NCBI GenBank assembly: GCA_934463165.1
Contig: CAKSJG010000014.1
Location: 1-64,000 of the forward strand
Direction of reading: 5' to 3'
DNA from: an uncultured Clostridia bacterium
GTDB lineage: Bacteria; Bacillota; Clostridia; UMGS1810
DNA length: 64,000 bases
Part shown: positions 46,268 through 55,293 of the stretch, one piece after another
Layout: every line of letters starts with the position of its first letter
Position numbering within the stretch: the stretch's first letter is position 1
The notes under the pieces: generated by a model
Seen by the model: only the letters and a program-made list of their open reading frames with translations
The model's database searches: none
What the model was told of the DNA's origin: nothing
Translations under genes and position numbers: made by a program

Positions 46268-46295
46268 TTGACTATTTTATTTTTACGGCTATAAT
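46268..46295 (+). promoter_or_regulatory. Promoter of the TPM-domain gene
   Basis: TTGACT (46268-46273), 16 bp, TATAAT (46290-46295). Confidence 0.75.
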
Positions 46296-46304
46296 ATTTA
46301 TTAC

Positions 46305-46338
46305 ACGGAGGAATTTTGTATGTGCAAAGTTCCTCCGT
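46305..46338 (+). promoter_or_regulatory. Stem-loop at the 5' end of the TPM-domain mRNA
   Basis: ACGGAGGAA (46305-46313) pairs perfectly with TTCCTCCGT (46330-46338). It starts about 10 bp after the -10 box, that is at the expected transcript start. It contains a GGAGGAA Shine-Dalgarno-like sequence held in the stem, and no good T-run follows. It could stabilise the mRNA or act as an early attenuator. Confidence 0.55.
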
Positions 46339-46376
46339 ATAGTCTCTGAATTATTTTTACAAGGTGATAAAATACA

Positions 46377-47105
46377 ATGAAAAAAACGCTATGTATATTG
46401 TCCGTTATAATTATGACGTGTCTGCTTTTCAATATGAATATATATGCCGCTCACGTGAAACCCCGTGAAATATCGATAAGTGATTATGCGGGGATTATTC
46501 CCGATACGGCAAAAGAATATATAAAATCAAAAAACAAACTGCTGTTTGACAAAACAAAGGCTGAAATTATATTTGTTACAACCGATTCAACCGACGGTCT
46601 GGATACTCAAAAATATGCATCGAATCTTTACGGTGACTGGAATCTTGACAGCTTCGGCAGAGCAAACAGCGTGTTGTTTGTAATTTCGGCAAACAACAAT
46701 GATTACAGCTTTGTTAAAGGAAAAAACATCAGTCTCGCAATCAGCGACGCAAAAATCTATGAGTTTATAGTAAAAGATTTTGAACCGTATTTTGAAAAAA
46801 AGAACTACGGTGAAGCCGCTGTCAGAATGTATAATTCACTTGCGGGCTGGTACGAAAATCAATATAAAAATACGGATCTGAGCCTTACAAGCGATTATTC
46901 GGCATATTCCTCGGGAACTGTTACCAAAGATATAGAACAGCAGCCCGGCAGACTGTGGATCTGGATTGCCGCCGCGGCAGTAGTTTTGATTTTTATAATC
47001 GGATTCAGAATAAAGAGAAGAATAGAATTTCGCATTCGTCAGCATGAAAGACGAATTTTGAAGAAAAAATTTAAAATAGATATTGACAAGATTGTAAATT
47101 CATGA
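46377..47105 (+). CDS. Exported TPM-domain membrane protein
   Basis: 242 aa. Signal peptide about 1-25, then a TPM (TLP18.3/Psb32/MOLO-1) domain at about 33-165: ISDYAGIIPDTAKEYIKSKN, IIFVTTDSTDGLDTQKYASNLYGDWNLDS, and a SVLFVISANNNDYSFVKGKN strand. One membrane helix lies at about 192-212, followed by a very basic cytosolic tail of about 30 residues. Bacterial TPM proteins are often called YgcG-like and are of unclear function, with proposed roles in envelope upkeep. It has its own promoter and a leader hairpin. Confidence 0.8.
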   Translation: MKKTLCILSVIIMTCLLFNMNIYAAHVKPREISISDYAGIIPDTAKEYIKSKNKLLFDKTKAEIIFVTTDSTDGLDTQKYASNLYGDWNLDSFGRANSVLFVISANNNDYSFVKGKNISLAISDAKIYEFIVKDFEPYFEKKNYGEAAVRMYNSLAGWYENQYKNTDLSLTSDYSAYSSGTVTKDIEQQPGRLWIWIAAAAVVLIFIIGFRIKRRIEFRIRQHERRILKKKFKIDIDKIVNS

Positions 47106-47128
47106 TATAATAATCTCTGTTGTGACAA

Positions 47129-47202
47129 CGGGGTGTGGCTCAGCTTGGTAGAGCGCTGCGTTCGGGACGCAGAGGTCGTGAGTTCGAATCTCGTCACCCC
47201 GA
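47129..47202 (+). tRNA. tRNA-Pro (anticodon CGG)
   Basis: A full cloverleaf is visible: acceptor CGGGGTG/CACCCCG, D-loop GCTCAGCTTGGTAGAGC, anticodon stem CTGCG/CGCAG with loop TTCGGGA (anticodon CGG), and T-arm GTGAGTTCGAATCTCGT (T-loop TTCGAAT). 74 nt with discriminator A; the CCA end is not encoded. Confidence 0.97.
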
Positions 47203-47253
47203 TTGATAAAAAAAGTCAGCATACAATTTACGTATGCTGACTTTTTTTATCAA
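47203..47253. terminator. Bidirectional terminator between tRNA-Pro and GH2
   Basis: A perfect 22-bp inverted repeat (47203-47224 with 47232-47253) with a 7-nt loop. T-runs within both arms suit termination in both directions. Its right arm contains the stop codon of the minus-strand GH2 gene. Confidence 0.92.
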
Positions 47254-50200
47254 TCCGAAACGGATAATGAAAATTTAAATTCAATTTTTTTGTCCGTCAC
47301 ACAATATTTTTCGGGAAGTGACGGTCCGCAGCTGTTAGACCCGACGCCGCGGTTTTTAAAGCATATCAGAACCTCCGTGCTGTCAGACTGTTCAAGCTCA
47401 AACGCGTGTTTTTTTTCGTCAAGCTCTTCCACTGTGTAATGAAGCGCTGAAAATTCAAACGACTTTTCACATTCAAACTTTAATGTTTCGCTGCCCGTAA
47501 GCTTAAGCCATTTTACGTCAATATGATTTCCGCAATCCTGCGGCATTATATACGGCTGATATTCGTCAGTGACGGTGCTCTTCCATACTCCCATACGGGC
47601 ATGTTCGCTGTAATCGATATAACACTCGGTATCTCCTCTTCCGAAATACTCTATATTTTCAAATTCTTTCTTAAGAGCAAATCTCATACCGAAGCGCGGA
47701 ACCTCGTCTATATCCTTTTTGAGATTAAGGTCAAGATCCGTTTCTTCCGATGATGACCTGTTCATTGATTTTATTTTGTTTTTCAGTGAGCATATGTCAA
47801 TGCTTACACCGTTTGAAGTTACCGTATAGCATATGTTTATATCAAAGATCGGGATTCTTGCGCTTGCGCCGTGCGATCCGCTTACCGTCACCGTGCATTT
47901 ATCATCCGAAATTTCCGTCTTTACATTTTTCACCTTAAAATATGCCTTATGCATAAATTCGTTCTCCCAATCAATACGGGCATATCTGTCGTTATCTATA
48001 GGCGCTCTCCATGTCACAAGATCGGCCCTGCGCTCAAGAAGCTCACAGCCATGTTTTTTCAGCGAGGTTATCATTCCTGCCGCTTTATCTATCGTGATTG
48101 TATTTCCGCAGGCTTCAACGCTGATATATCTCTTTTTATCATCAACCTTGATTGCCTTCGGCAAAGGAGCTTTGCATTCTGCCTTTTTTACGGGAATTTC
48201 AAACTGAGCCCATGCAAGATTGTGACCTGCATTACACCACGGAGTTTTTTTCGGCAAATTCATATAAAGCTCAATATATGCCCCGTCTTTAACCGAACCC
48301 GGTTTTTTGAATTTAAGGCTCACAGTCTTTGTTTCATGAGGTTTAATATCTGCCGTAAAGCTTCCGCTGTCAAATACATTACCGTCGGCAACTACGGAAT
48401 ACGAAAATTCAAACTCATCAAAAGCGGTAAAATCATATCTGTTTTCGATTTCAAATTGTCCGTTTTCAATATCCGCACAGTTCACTTTCCACGGCTCTAT
48501 GACCTTCTTGTATTCCATAAGCCCCGTAGACGGTGTTCTGTCGGGAAATACAAGTCCGTCGCAGCAAAAATTCCCGTCATGCGGAAATTCTCCGCTGTCT
48601 CCGCCGTAAATATAGCCGATTTTTCCGTTTTCGAGCTTTTTTTCAACGGCATGGTCACACCATTCCCAAACGCATCCGCCGATAAGACGGGGGTATTTAC
48701 AGATTATATCCCAGTAATCCTTGACGCCTCCCGGGCCGACACCCATTGCATGGCAGTATTCCGCAAGAAAATACGGGCGCGGGTCATCTGTCATATTACC
48801 TTGAATATCAAGATTATCAAGACTTGTATACATGCGGCTTATAATATCGACGCACGGATCTATTTTTATCTGATCGGCACCGTATGCTTTATTCGGATAT
48901 GCTGTTCTCTCATAGTGAATAAGCCTTGTGTTATCCCGTTTTTTTGTCCACTCCGACATTTTAACATGGTTTGAGCCGAATTGACCTTCATTACCGAGCG
49001 ACCACGAAATTATGCACGGTGCATTTTTGTCGCGTTCCACCATTCTCTCCATTCTGTCCATATATGAGGGTAAGACTTCGGGGTTGCCCGCCATTTGACC
49101 GATAGCCGAGGTTGAGCATAAACCGTAAGCATTCTCAACGCCATGAGTCTCCTGATCACATTCGTCCATTACATACATTCCGTATTCATCGCACAGCTCC
49201 AAAAAATGAGGATGATTCGGATAATGTGATGTACGTATACAGTTAATATTATTTTGTTTCATCAAAATAATATCCCTTTCCATATCCTCTTCGGTTGTGC
49301 AATATCCGGTTTTTGGGTTGGAATCGTGACGGTTTACTCCTTTTAGTTTTACCGAAACTCCGTTAATCAGAAGCTCACCCTTCGGCGAAGTTGTAATTTC
49401 TCTGAAACCGATTCTTTTGTATATATACTCTCCGCAGCAGCTTATGAGAACACCGTAAAGATTCGGTTTTTCTGCCGACCACAGACAAGGAGAGCCAATG
49501 TCAATTTCACCGCTTGCAAGAATTTCTTTACAGGCAATTACTTTACCGTCATATGACATAACCGATACGCTGCACGGCTGTTCAGCTCCGACAAAATCAA
49601 ACTCAAATGCAATTTTGCCGCAAACATCGGGCTTTATATAAATATCTCTTATATGATTTTTTGGTCTGTCAAGCAGGTAAACATCACGGAATATGCCGTG
49701 AAATCTGAAAAAATCCTGATCCTCAAGATAACTTTCGGCATTCCACGTATATACAGCCGCCGTCACATCATTCATTCCATCCGATAAAAATGACGTAATA
49801 TCAAACTCCGCCTGCATATGACTTCCGCGGCTCATGCCGACATATTTGCCGTTTATATAAAGTTCAAAATAACTGCTCACACCCTCAAAAACAATATATG
49901 TTTTTTTATCGGATGCCGCATGGTAAAATGTACGGTTATATACTCCCACCGGGTTCATTTTGTATGTATACGGAGGATCATACTGAAACGGATAGTTAAT
50001 GTTGGTATAGTGTATCTGACCGTAACCGCAGCATTCCAAGCATGACGGAACGGCAATACTGTCGGTATATTGTATCTTTGAGATATCATCGGGAATGTCA
50101 AGAGGACATTCGGCATAACTGAAATTCCATTTGCCGTTCAAAGATACAAACGCATCGGAATCATAATTTTTCATTGTAACAGCATTTGTCTTATCGGAAA

Positions 50201-50300
50201 ACGGAATGTAATACGCACGCGGCCTCTCTCTGTTTTCCGAAACAAGTGAAAAATCGTCATATTTTTCATACTTATTTTCATCATAAATTATTTTTTTCAT
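47250..50300 (-). CDS. GH2 beta-galactosidase-like glycosidase (2)
   Basis: 1016 aa from the ATG at 50300, preceded by AGAGGTG; the frame extends to 50375 without a site. No signal peptide. LacZ-like plan with a jelly-roll, Ig-like domain, TIM barrel and C-terminal beta-galactosidase small-chain region ending GVGSNSCGPSL. Acid/base Glu438 in LGNEG (MGNES in the other two); nucleophile Glu514 in YFLAEYCHAMG. The VMDECDQETHG block departs from the usual DEAN/DEAD. It is divergent from an AraC gene, forming a small sugar-responsive unit. Sugar specificity not determined. Confidence 0.9.
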   Translation of the reverse strand: MKKIIYDENKYEKYDDFSLVSENRERPRAYYIPFSDKTNAVTMKNYDSDAFVSLNGKWNFSYAECPLDIPDDISKIQYTDSIAVPSCLECCGYGQIHYTNINYPFQYDPPYTYKMNPVGVYNRTFYHAASDKKTYIVFEGVSSYFELYINGKYVGMSRGSHMQAEFDITSFLSDGMNDVTAAVYTWNAESYLEDQDFFRFHGIFRDVYLLDRPKNHIRDIYIKPDVCGKIAFEFDFVGAEQPCSVSVMSYDGKVIACKEILASGEIDIGSPCLWSAEKPNLYGVLISCCGEYIYKRIGFREITTSPKGELLINGVSVKLKGVNRHDSNPKTGYCTTEEDMERDIILMKQNNINCIRTSHYPNHPHFLELCDEYGMYVMDECDQETHGVENAYGLCSTSAIGQMAGNPEVLPSYMDRMERMVERDKNAPCIISWSLGNEGQFGSNHVKMSEWTKKRDNTRLIHYERTAYPNKAYGADQIKIDPCVDIISRMYTSLDNLDIQGNMTDDPRPYFLAEYCHAMGVGPGGVKDYWDIICKYPRLIGGCVWEWCDHAVEKKLENGKIGYIYGGDSGEFPHDGNFCCDGLVFPDRTPSTGLMEYKKVIEPWKVNCADIENGQFEIENRYDFTAFDEFEFSYSVVADGNVFDSGSFTADIKPHETKTVSLKFKKPGSVKDGAYIELYMNLPKKTPWCNAGHNLAWAQFEIPVKKAECKAPLPKAIKVDDKKRYISVEACGNTITIDKAAGMITSLKKHGCELLERRADLVTWRAPIDNDRYARIDWENEFMHKAYFKVKNVKTEISDDKCTVTVSGSHGASARIPIFDINICYTVTSNGVSIDICSLKNKIKSMNRSSSEETDLDLNLKKDIDEVPRFGMRFALKKEFENIEYFGRGDTECYIDYSEHARMGVWKSTVTDEYQPYIMPQDCGNHIDVKWLKLTGSETLKFECEKSFEFSALHYTVEELDEKKHAFELEQSDSTEVLICFKNRGVGSNSCGPSLPEKYCVTDKKIEFKFSLSVSD

Positions 50301-50343
50301 AAAGCACCTCTGAAATATAATTATTTTGATATCGGATACATAC

Positions 50344-50371
50344 ATAATATCATAAATAGCGGCAAAGTCAA
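50344..50371 (-). promoter_or_regulatory. Promoter of the second GH2 gene
   Basis: On the minus strand TTGACT (50366-50371), 16 bp, TATTAT (50344-50349). It lies about 45 bp before the GH2 start and next to the divergent AraC promoter. Confidence 0.65.
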
Positions 50372-50402
50372 TCATAAAATTTTGATTAGCATTATAATAA
50401 TA

Positions 50403-50431
50403 TTGATATTTATACGCTTTTGTGATATAAT
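50403..50431 (+). promoter_or_regulatory. Promoter of the araC-type gene at 50460
   Basis: TTGATA (50403-50408), 17 bp, TATAAT (50426-50431), about 30 bp before the start. Confidence 0.8.
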
Positions 50432-50459
50432 AAAAAAAATGAAAAATGAGGTTTTTTAA

Positions 50460-51248
50460 ATGAAAATATCAGCCTATTTGTCACTTGCCGGAGATGCGGA
50501 CAAAAAGCTTCCGTTTTATATAGCCACAATCGGAAATACAAAATTTCAGACCATAGTCCACAGACCGCTCGGGATTGGTGATCATCAGCTGCTGTATACA
50601 CTGAAAGGCAGCGGCTGCTGCTTTATAAACGGAAAAACGTATAAAATAAAAAAAGGGAATCTTATATATCTTTCGCCGAACACTCCGCACGAATATCACA
50701 GCACAAACTCATGGGAAACACTTTATATAACATTTAACGGATCGGGAGTTGATAATTTTTTTGATATAGAATCATCTGTTCATACTTTGGACGAAAATTT
50801 TGATTTTTACAAATATTACAGAGAATTATATCAACTTAATAAAGACCCTGCAATGTATAAAAAAAAGAGCGTATGCCTGTATTCGTTTTTGATATCTTTA
50901 AAAGAACAGCTGACGCAGCCCGAAAAGAAAACAAAAAGAAGAATTCATCTTATGACGCACGCAATGCATTATTTAAGTGAAAACACAAATATGAGCTTAG
51001 CGGATGCTGCCGCGGAATTTAACATATCGGAAGAACATTTTTGCAGAATTTTTAAAAGCTACACCGGATACCGCCCGTTTGAATATGTCAACCTTGTAAA
51101 GATTCAAAAATCAAAGGAGCTTTTGAAAAACACAAACTATTCGGTGGGAGAAATTGCTTCACAGTCGGGATTTGACAGTCACAGCTACTTTACGTTTATT
51201 TTTAAAAAATATACGGGCATGACTCCGACGCAATACAGAAAAAAATAA
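50460..51248 (+). CDS. AraC-family regulator divergent from GH2
   Basis: 262 aa. N-terminal cupin-like region (LLYTLKGSGCCFINGKTYKIKKGNLIYLSPNTPHEY at about 42-77) and C-terminal double helix-turn-helix (SLADAAAEFNISEEHFCRIFKSYTGYRPFEYV and VGEIASQSGFDSHSYFTFIFKKYTGMTPTQYR). The control region is shared with the second GH2 gene (159 bp between starts), so it most likely activates that gene when its sugar is present. GAGG lies 8 bp before the ATG. Confidence 0.9.
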   Translation: MKISAYLSLAGDADKKLPFYIATIGNTKFQTIVHRPLGIGDHQLLYTLKGSGCCFINGKTYKIKKGNLIYLSPNTPHEYHSTNSWETLYITFNGSGVDNFFDIESSVHTLDENFDFYKYYRELYQLNKDPAMYKKKSVCLYSFLISLKEQLTQPEKKTKRRIHLMTHAMHYLSENTNMSLADAAAEFNISEEHFCRIFKSYTGYRPFEYVNLVKIQKSKELLKNTNYSVGEIASQSGFDSHSYFTFIFKKYTGMTPTQYRKK

Positions 51249-51280
51249 TAATATTTCAAAGTATAATTTTGTTTATTTAA

Positions 51281-51314
51281 TGAAGCGGAACGGTGAAAAC
51301 ATCGTTCCGCTTCA
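51281..51314. terminator. Hairpin between convergent araC-type and gltA-like genes
   Basis: TGAAGCGGAACG (51281-51292) pairs perfectly with CGTTCCGCTTCA (51303-51314). T-runs on either side are weak, so it may be only a partial terminator for both directions. Confidence 0.65.
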
Positions 51315-51327
51315 AACATTAATTCAA

Positions 51328-52722
51328 TTAATTTTTATTTTTAATATATTCGTCAATTGCCTCCGCAGCACTTTTACCGGCACCCATTGCCAGAATAACC
51401 GTTGCGGCTCCGGTTACCGCATCGCCGCCGGCATAAACCGCCTCGCGCGATGTAAGACCCGTCTTTTCATCGGCAATTATTCCGCCCCACTTTTGAGTTT
51501 CAAGTCCTGCTGTTGTTGACTTGATAAGCGGATTCGGCGATGTGCCGATTGCCATTATAACACAGTCACATTCAATTTCAAACTCGCTTCCGTCTATAGC
51601 AACGGGGCGTCTTCTGCCGGAAGCATCGGGCTCACCGAGTTCCATTTTAATGCACTTTATGCCACGCACAAAACCGTCTTCGTCCGAGAGTATTTCAACA
51701 GGGTTATTAAGAAGGTTAAAATGTATCCCCTCTTCCATTGCATGCTCAACTTCTTCTTTTCTTGCGGGAAGCTCCTCAAGCGAACGGCGGTATACGATGT
51801 ATACATCATCGGCACCGAGACGGAGCGCGCTTCTTGCAGCGTCCATGGCAACGTTACCTCCGCCGACAACAACAACCTTTTTTGATTTTTTCACGGGCGT
51901 GTCACTTGAATCAAGATAAGCCTTCATCAGATTAACTCTGGTAAGAAATTCGTTTGCGGAATAAACTCCCTTTAAATTTTCTCCGGGAATATTCATAAAA
52001 CGCGGAAGACCTGCTCCCGATCCTATAAACACAGCTTCATAACCCTCGTCATGAATAAGCTCATCTATGGATATTGTCTTTCCGACAACCATGTTAACCG
52101 CTATTTCAACACCCAAATCACGGAGGGTATCGATTTCCTTTGCAACTATTGACTTCGGCAGCCTGAATTCCGGTATACCGTACACAAGCACGCCGCCCGG
52201 AGTGTGAAGAGCTTCAAAGATCGTAACCGCATAGCCTTTTTTTGCGAGATCGCCGGCGCATGCAAGCCCCGACGGGCCCGAACCTATAACGGCAACTTTG
52301 TGACCGTTGGACGCGGGTTTTTCGGGTTTTTCAGCCGAATGTTCATTGTGACGATCAGCTACAAAACGCTCCAAGCGACCGATTGCCACGCTTTCACACT
52401 TTATTCCTCTTACGCATTTACCCTCACACTGATTCTCCTGTGGACATACCCTTCCGCATACTGCAGGCAGAGAGTTTGAAGCCGTCAGAATTTTATAGGC
52501 ATTTTCAAATTCACCCTTTGCCACTTCGGCAATAAATTCCGGTATATCAATATTAACCGGACATCCGCTGACGCACGGTTTATTTTTGCAATGCAGACAT
52601 CTGCCCGCCTCATCCATTGCTTGCTCTTCGCTGTAGCCCAGCGCAACTTCGGAGAAATTCTTTCCTCTGACTTTCGGATCCTGCACCGGCATTTCATTTT
52701 TCTTTGGAGACATATTAGGCAT
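51328..52722 (-). CDS. GltA-type NADPH/FAD iron-sulfur oxidoreductase (NfnB-like)
   Basis: 464 aa. Residues about 35-110 carry eight Cys in the twin 4Fe-4S pattern of glutamate synthase small subunits (CLHCKNKPCVSGCP; CGRVCPQENQCEGKC). Then an FAD site GSGPSGLACAGDLA near 147, and an NADPH-binding GGGNVAMDAARSA near 287. In Clostridia such a protein paired with a DHOD/sulfide-reductase-like subunit forms NfnAB, which links ferredoxin, NADH and NADPH by electron bifurcation; otherwise it is the small subunit of glutamate synthase. The direct coupling to the NfnA-like gene (TAATG overlap) favours Nfn. No large gltB gene is present. Confidence 0.88.
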   Translation of the reverse strand: MPNMSPKKNEMPVQDPKVRGKNFSEVALGYSEEQAMDEAGRCLHCKNKPCVSGCPVNIDIPEFIAEVAKGEFENAYKILTASNSLPAVCGRVCPQENQCEGKCVRGIKCESVAIGRLERFVADRHNEHSAEKPEKPASNGHKVAVIGSGPSGLACAGDLAKKGYAVTIFEALHTPGGVLVYGIPEFRLPKSIVAKEIDTLRDLGVEIAVNMVVGKTISIDELIHDEGYEAVFIGSGAGLPRFMNIPGENLKGVYSANEFLTRVNLMKAYLDSSDTPVKKSKKVVVVGGGNVAMDAARSALRLGADDVYIVYRRSLEELPARKEEVEHAMEEGIHFNLLNNPVEILSDEDGFVRGIKCIKMELGEPDASGRRRPVAIDGSEFEIECDCVIMAIGTSPNPLIKSTTAGLETQKWGGIIADEKTGLTSREAVYAGGDAVTGAATVILAMGAGKSAAEAIDEYIKNKN

Positions 52723-53564
52723 TATTTAACCTCCTTGCTGAATAAGTTACATGTTTCTTCGTGCTTTTTGCGTTCAAACGGTCTGTACATCGTTGAACGT
52801 GCCATTGCTTCATCAAAATCAATCAGGTGACCGTCAAATTCCGGACCGTCAACACAGGCAAATTTTGTTTCACCGCCGACGCTTAATCTGCATCCGCCGC
52901 ACATCCCCGTGCCGTCTATCATGATCGGGTTCATGCTTGCAACGGTCTTTATGCCGTATTCTTTTGTAAGCTTACATACAAATTTCATCATGATGAGAGG
53001 ACCGATTGTAATTACTTCGTCATATTTTTCGCCGCTGTCAATAAGTTTTTTGAGCGCGTCGGTTACAAGGCCCTTTTCGCCTGCGCTGCCGTCATCGGAC
53101 ATAAGGAAAAATTTTGAGCTTGCCGCTTTAAATTCATCCTCCAAAATAACAAGATCTTTATTTCTGAATCCGACAATTGCATGAACCTCAGCGCCGAGAG
53201 AATGAAGCTTTTTTGCAACCGGATATGCAATTGCACTGCCGACGCCTCCGCCGACAACCGCAACCTTTTTCAAATTATCGGTATGAGTAGCTCTGCCCAG
53301 GGGACCCACAAAATCCGAAATAAATTCACCTTCATTTTTATGATTGAGTTTTTCCGTCGTTGCTCCGACAATCTGAAAAATTATCGTTACCGTGCCTTTT
53401 TCTCTGTCATAATCGGCAATGGTGAGCGGTATTCTTTCACCGTCGAAATCTGTTCTGAGTATGATAAACTGCCCCGGTTCAGCTTTTTTTGCAACAAAGG
53501 GTGCGTCTATGACCATTTCGGTAACGGTCGGATTAAGAACTTTTTTTCTTAAAATTTTATACAT
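52722..53564 (-). CDS. Sulfide/dihydroorotate dehydrogenase-like FAD-NAD subunit (NfnA-like)
   Basis: 280 aa. An N-terminal FAD domain (GQFIILRTDFDGERIPLTIADYD near 31), an NAD-binding stretch (VAVVGGGVGSAIAYPVAKKL near 103), and a C-terminal [2Fe-2S] site with Cys in GTGMCGGCRLSVGG and KFACVDGPEFDGH. It matches the small electron-transfer subunit that pairs with GltA-type proteins. Its stop overlaps the start of the partner by one base (TAATG), and the partner's AAGGAGG lies in its last codons. Confidence 0.88.
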   Translation of the reverse strand: MYKILRKKVLNPTVTEMVIDAPFVAKKAEPGQFIILRTDFDGERIPLTIADYDREKGTVTIIFQIVGATTEKLNHKNEGEFISDFVGPLGRATHTDNLKKVAVVGGGVGSAIAYPVAKKLHSLGAEVHAIVGFRNKDLVILEDEFKAASSKFFLMSDDGSAGEKGLVTDALKKLIDSGEKYDEVITIGPLIMMKFVCKLTKEYGIKTVASMNPIMIDGTGMCGGCRLSVGGETKFACVDGPEFDGHLIDFDEAMARSTMYRPFERKKHEETCNLFSKEVK

Positions 53565-53651
53565 AAAAAGTTTCAGCCTTTCCGCCCGCTTAAAGTAAAA
53601 ATACGATTTCTGCCGCGGGCCGGCAATACCGTATAAATCGCTATAAGTTAT

Positions 53652-53680
53652 ATTGTATCATAAAATACGACAACAATCAA
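53652..53680 (-). promoter_or_regulatory. Promoter of the nfnA-like/gltA-like pair
   Basis: On the minus strand TTGATT (53675-53680), 17 bp, TACAAT (53652-53657). The leader of about 80 nt holds a GC-rich palindromic patch (GCCGCGGGCCGGC) out of keeping with its surroundings. Confidence 0.65.
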
Positions 53681-53692
53681 TATGCAATACAT

Positions 53693-53723
53693 AAAAAAAG
53701 ATGCCTCATGCGGCATCTTTTTT
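53693..53723 (-). terminator. Terminator of gdhA
   Basis: AAAAAAAGATGCC (53693-53705) pairs with GGCATCTTTTTT (53712-53723) with a 6-nt loop; on the minus strand it ends in a T-run. It lies 14 bp past the gdhA stop. Confidence 0.9.
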
Positions 53724-53736
53724 ATATTGTCAAAAA

Positions 53737-55083
53737 TCAAACCACACCGTATGCAAGCATTGATTTTGCAACTTTCATAAATCCTGCAATGTTTGCACCT
53801 GCTACCATGTTGCCTTTCATTCCGAATTCTTCGGCAGCGTCTGCAGCGTTGTGATAAATGTTAACCATGATATCCTTAAGTTTTGCGTCAACCTCTTCAA
53901 ATGTCCATGAATATCTCATAGAGTTCTGGCTCATTTCAAGAGCTGATGTTGCAACGCCGCCCGCATTTGCAGCCTTTGCGGGTCCGAAGAGGATTCCGTT
54001 TGACTGATAAACATGAATAGCTTCGGGAGTTGAAGGCATGTTGGCACCTTCGGCAACAACCTTTACGCCGTTTGCAACAAGCTTCTTTGCGGATTCCTCG
54101 TTGATCTCATTCTGTGTAGCACACGGAAGTGCAATATCACATTTAATACCCCAGATACCGGAGCAGCCTTCGTGATATTCAGCTTCGGGACGTACCGTAA
54201 CATATTCTTTGATTCTCTTTCTCTCAACTTCTTTGAGCTGCTTAACAAGATCAAGATCAACACCGTTTTTATCGTAGATATATCCGTTTGAATCGGAAAG
54301 AGCAACAACCTTTGCTCCGAGCTGTGTAGCCTTTTCGGTTGCATAAATAGCAACATTACCCGAGCCGGAAACAACAACGGTTTTACCCTTAAATGAATCA
54401 CCATGATCGTTTAACATTTCCTCGGTAAAATAGCAAAGACCGTAGCCTGTAGCTTCTGTTCTTGCAAGGCTTCCGCCGTATGTGAGACCTTTACCCGTGA
54501 GAACACCGGTAAATTCGTTTCTGAGCCTCTTATACTGACCGAAAAGATAACCGATTTCTCTTCCGCCTACTCCGATATCACCGGCAGGTACGTCGGTATC
54601 TGCACCGATGTGCTTGCTGAGTTCCGTCATAAAGCTCTGGCAGAAACGCATAACTTCCATATCGGATTTACCCTTAGGATCAAAATCGGAACCGCCCTTG
54701 CCGCCGCCTATCGGAAGTCCCGTAAGCGAGTTTTTGAATACCTGTTCAAAACCAAGGAATTTTATGATACCTTCATAAACAGACGGATGGAAACGCAGAC
54801 CGCCCTTGTAAGGTCCTATAGCGGAATTAAACTGAACTCTGAATCCGCGGTTAACCTGAACTTTACCGTTATCATCAACCCAGGGAACTCTGAATTTAAT
54901 TATTCTTTCGGGCTCAACTATTGAATCAATAACACCCTTTTCTATAAATTCCGGATATTTTTCAACAACGGGCTCGAGTGATTCAAGAACCTCGGAAACT
55001 GCCTGATGAAATTCCGGTTCGCCGGGATTACGTTTGATAACCTTTTCCATAACGCCGGCCAAATAAGCGTTTTTAATATTCAT
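53737..55083 (-). CDS. gdhA: Glutamate dehydrogenase (NADP-type)
   Basis: 448 aa, the usual length of hexameric bacterial GdhA. Clear blocks: PYKGGLRFHPSV near 90, LPIGGGKGGSDFDPKGKS near 122 (substrate Lys), DVPAGDIGVGGREIGY near 164 and the Rossmann VVSGSGNVAIYA near 235. It interconverts 2-oxoglutarate plus ammonium and glutamate. It stands alone between strong transcription signals, next to the Nfn/GltA-like pair, forming a nitrogen and redox group. Confidence 0.96.
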   Translation of the reverse strand: MNIKNAYLAGVMEKVIKRNPGEPEFHQAVSEVLESLEPVVEKYPEFIEKGVIDSIVEPERIIKFRVPWVDDNGKVQVNRGFRVQFNSAIGPYKGGLRFHPSVYEGIIKFLGFEQVFKNSLTGLPIGGGKGGSDFDPKGKSDMEVMRFCQSFMTELSKHIGADTDVPAGDIGVGGREIGYLFGQYKRLRNEFTGVLTGKGLTYGGSLARTEATGYGLCYFTEEMLNDHGDSFKGKTVVVSGSGNVAIYATEKATQLGAKVVALSDSNGYIYDKNGVDLDLVKQLKEVERKRIKEYVTVRPEAEYHEGCSGIWGIKCDIALPCATQNEINEESAKKLVANGVKVVAEGANMPSTPEAIHVYQSNGILFGPAKAANAGGVATSALEMSQNSMRYSWTFEEVDAKLKDIMVNIYHNAADAAEEFGMKGNMVAGANIAGFMKVAKSMLAYGVV

Positions 55084-55134
55084 TATATATACCTCCTGTT
55101 TATAGTAAGGTTAAAACCTTCCAAACATACTAAT

Positions 55135-55163
55135 ATTATATCATTATTTTTTTTCAATGTCAA
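55135..55163 (-). promoter_or_regulatory. Consensus promoter of gdhA
   Basis: On the minus strand TTGACA (55158-55163), 17 bp, TATAAT (55135-55140): a perfect match to the housekeeping consensus. A small dyad AAGGTT-AA-AACCTT (about 55107-55120) lies in the early leader. Confidence 0.85.
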
Positions 55164-55241
55164 CAGTTTTTGCAAGTTTGGAATCCTAAAATTTCAAAAT
55201 ACATATTTTTTCTTTGAAATTCATATTATCACTGTGGCTTA

Positions 55242-55284
55242 TAAAAATCCGCCGTGCATTTTGCTTGGATAATACACAGCGGAT
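55242..55284 (-). terminator. Terminator after rex
   Basis: On the minus strand ATCCGCTGTG (55275-55284) pairs with CACGGCGGAT (55247-55256), one G-U pair, followed by TTTTTAT. It lies 10 bp past the rex stop. Confidence 0.8.
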
Positions 55285-55293
55285 ATTCATATT

